DNA of 64,000 bases from Methylorubrum rhodinum (GTDB taxonomy: Bacteria > Pseudomonadota > Alphaproteobacteria > Rhizobiales > Beijerinckiaceae). Positions 63,634 to 64,000 of this stretch are shown one piece after another. The stretch's first letter is position 1; each line of letters starts with the position of its first letter. The notes under the pieces were generated by a model. The model did not search any database. It was given only the letters and a program-made list of their open reading frames with translations, and was not told the DNA's origin. A program made the translations under genes and the position numbers. The DNA lies in NCBI RefSeq assembly GCF_014199935.1, contig NZ_JACHOP010000024.1:1-64000 (forward strand), written 5' to 3'.

Positions 63634-64000
63634 ATGCACGTCACCATCGAGCAGGCCGAGAAGGCGATCGAGGCGGCCCGCGCCAAGGCGGTGGAGCTCG
63701 GCACGCAGATGTGCATCGCCGTGGTCGATTCCGGCGGCAACCTCAAGGCGTTCCACCGCATGGACGGCGCCTGGGTCGGCTCCATCGACATCGCGCAGAA
63801 GAAGGCCAGGACCGCGGTGTTCTTCGGCATGAAGACCGGCGCCATCGGCGGGCTGTCGCAGCCCGGCGGCTCGCTCTACGGCATCGAGCACTCGAACGAC
63901 GGCCTCATCACCTTCCCCGGCGGCATCCCGATCGTCGATGCCGACGGCGAGATGTCCGGCGCCATCGGGGTCAGCGGCTCCTCGGTGGAGAACGACGACG
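63634..64000 (+). CDS. GlcG/HbpS-like heme-binding family protein (partial)
   Basis: The gene runs off the window end; 122 residues are visible. The family features are AEKAIEAARAKAVELGTQMC, IAVVDSGGNLKAFHRMDGA and FPGGIPIVDADGEMSGAIGVSG, typical of the GlcG/HbpS/PduO C-terminal domain. Members bind heme or cobalamin-like ligands or act with oxidoreductases; the exact role is unclear. GGAGGATCACGCC precedes ATG 63634. It diverges from the YciI/sigma operon. Confidence 0.88.
   Translation, partial: MHVTIEQAEKAIEAARAKAVELGTQMCIAVVDSGGNLKAFHRMDGAWVGSIDIAQKKARTAVFFGMKTGAIGGLSQPGGSLYGIEHSNDGLITFPGGIPIVDADGEMSGAIGVSGSSVENDD

Overview
The window is a strongly GC-rich chromosomal stretch, apparently from an alphaproteobacterium of the order Hyphomicrobiales and most likely Methylobacterium/Methylorubrum. 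The assignment is an inference from gene content and order: yajC-secD-secF followed by a Mth938-like gene and a squalene/phytoene-synthase-like gene; mfd, sdhE, recG and a DUF502 gene close together; an LdtR-like MarR regulator beside a DUF6163-like gene; and a BchE-like radical SAM protein. No rRNA, tRNA or CRISPR array was seen.

Layout: 0.2-9.3 kb holds a small membrane protein, a chemotaxis receptor, the Sec translocase accessory operon, the BchE-like protein and a small AT-rich orphan. 9.4-19.7 kb holds a cis-prenyltransferase, a regulator/membrane-protein operon with a clear palindromic operator candidate, uvrB, a decayed transposase, the LdtR-like regulator, 3-hydroxyisobutyryl-CoA hydrolase and hemB. 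19.7-33.3 kb holds a five-PAS hybrid histidine kinase, an FMN oxidase-like protein, cystathionine beta-lyase, a two-gene unit with a Shedu (DUF4263)-like nuclease domain, rarD, a P1-type peptidase, ETF-ubiquinone oxidoreductase, a family-4-type uracil-DNA glycosylase and a zinc metallopeptidase. 33.3-42.1 kb holds a broken antitoxin, the leucyl-tRNA-protein transferase, a gene-poor tract ending in an AT-rich island, a lipid-linked glycosyl-transfer operon and an acyl-CoA synthetase. 42.1-53 kb is accessory: a TPR protein with four near-identical 47-residue repeats, a WcbI/GSCFA surface-polysaccharide pair, a sensor kinase with a plant-ethylene-receptor-like N-terminus plus a response regulator, a degenerate acyl-adenylate-type protein, a receiver-like protein, cspA and small stress-type proteins. 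53-64 kb holds mfd, sdhE, recG, a DUF502 protein, an SNase-like protein, an ECF sigma factor/YciI operon and the start of a GlcG/HbpS-like gene.

Working connections: secD/secF/yajC drive late steps of protein export. mfd, uvrB, recG and the uracil-DNA glycosylase are genome-maintenance genes. ETF-QO and the hydroxyisobutyryl-CoA hydrolase point to branched-chain amino acid and acyl-CoA oxidation.

The most striking observation is the kinase at 47857-49143. Seven residues known to be needed for ethylene binding in Arabidopsis ETR1 are all present with a constant +10 offset. This suggests a bacterial ethylene sensor in a probably plant-associated organism. Its stop codon lies inside the terminal inverted repeat of a 205-bp MITE-like element that separates it from its likely partner response regulator. 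Several palindromic repeat families mark the intergenic spaces.
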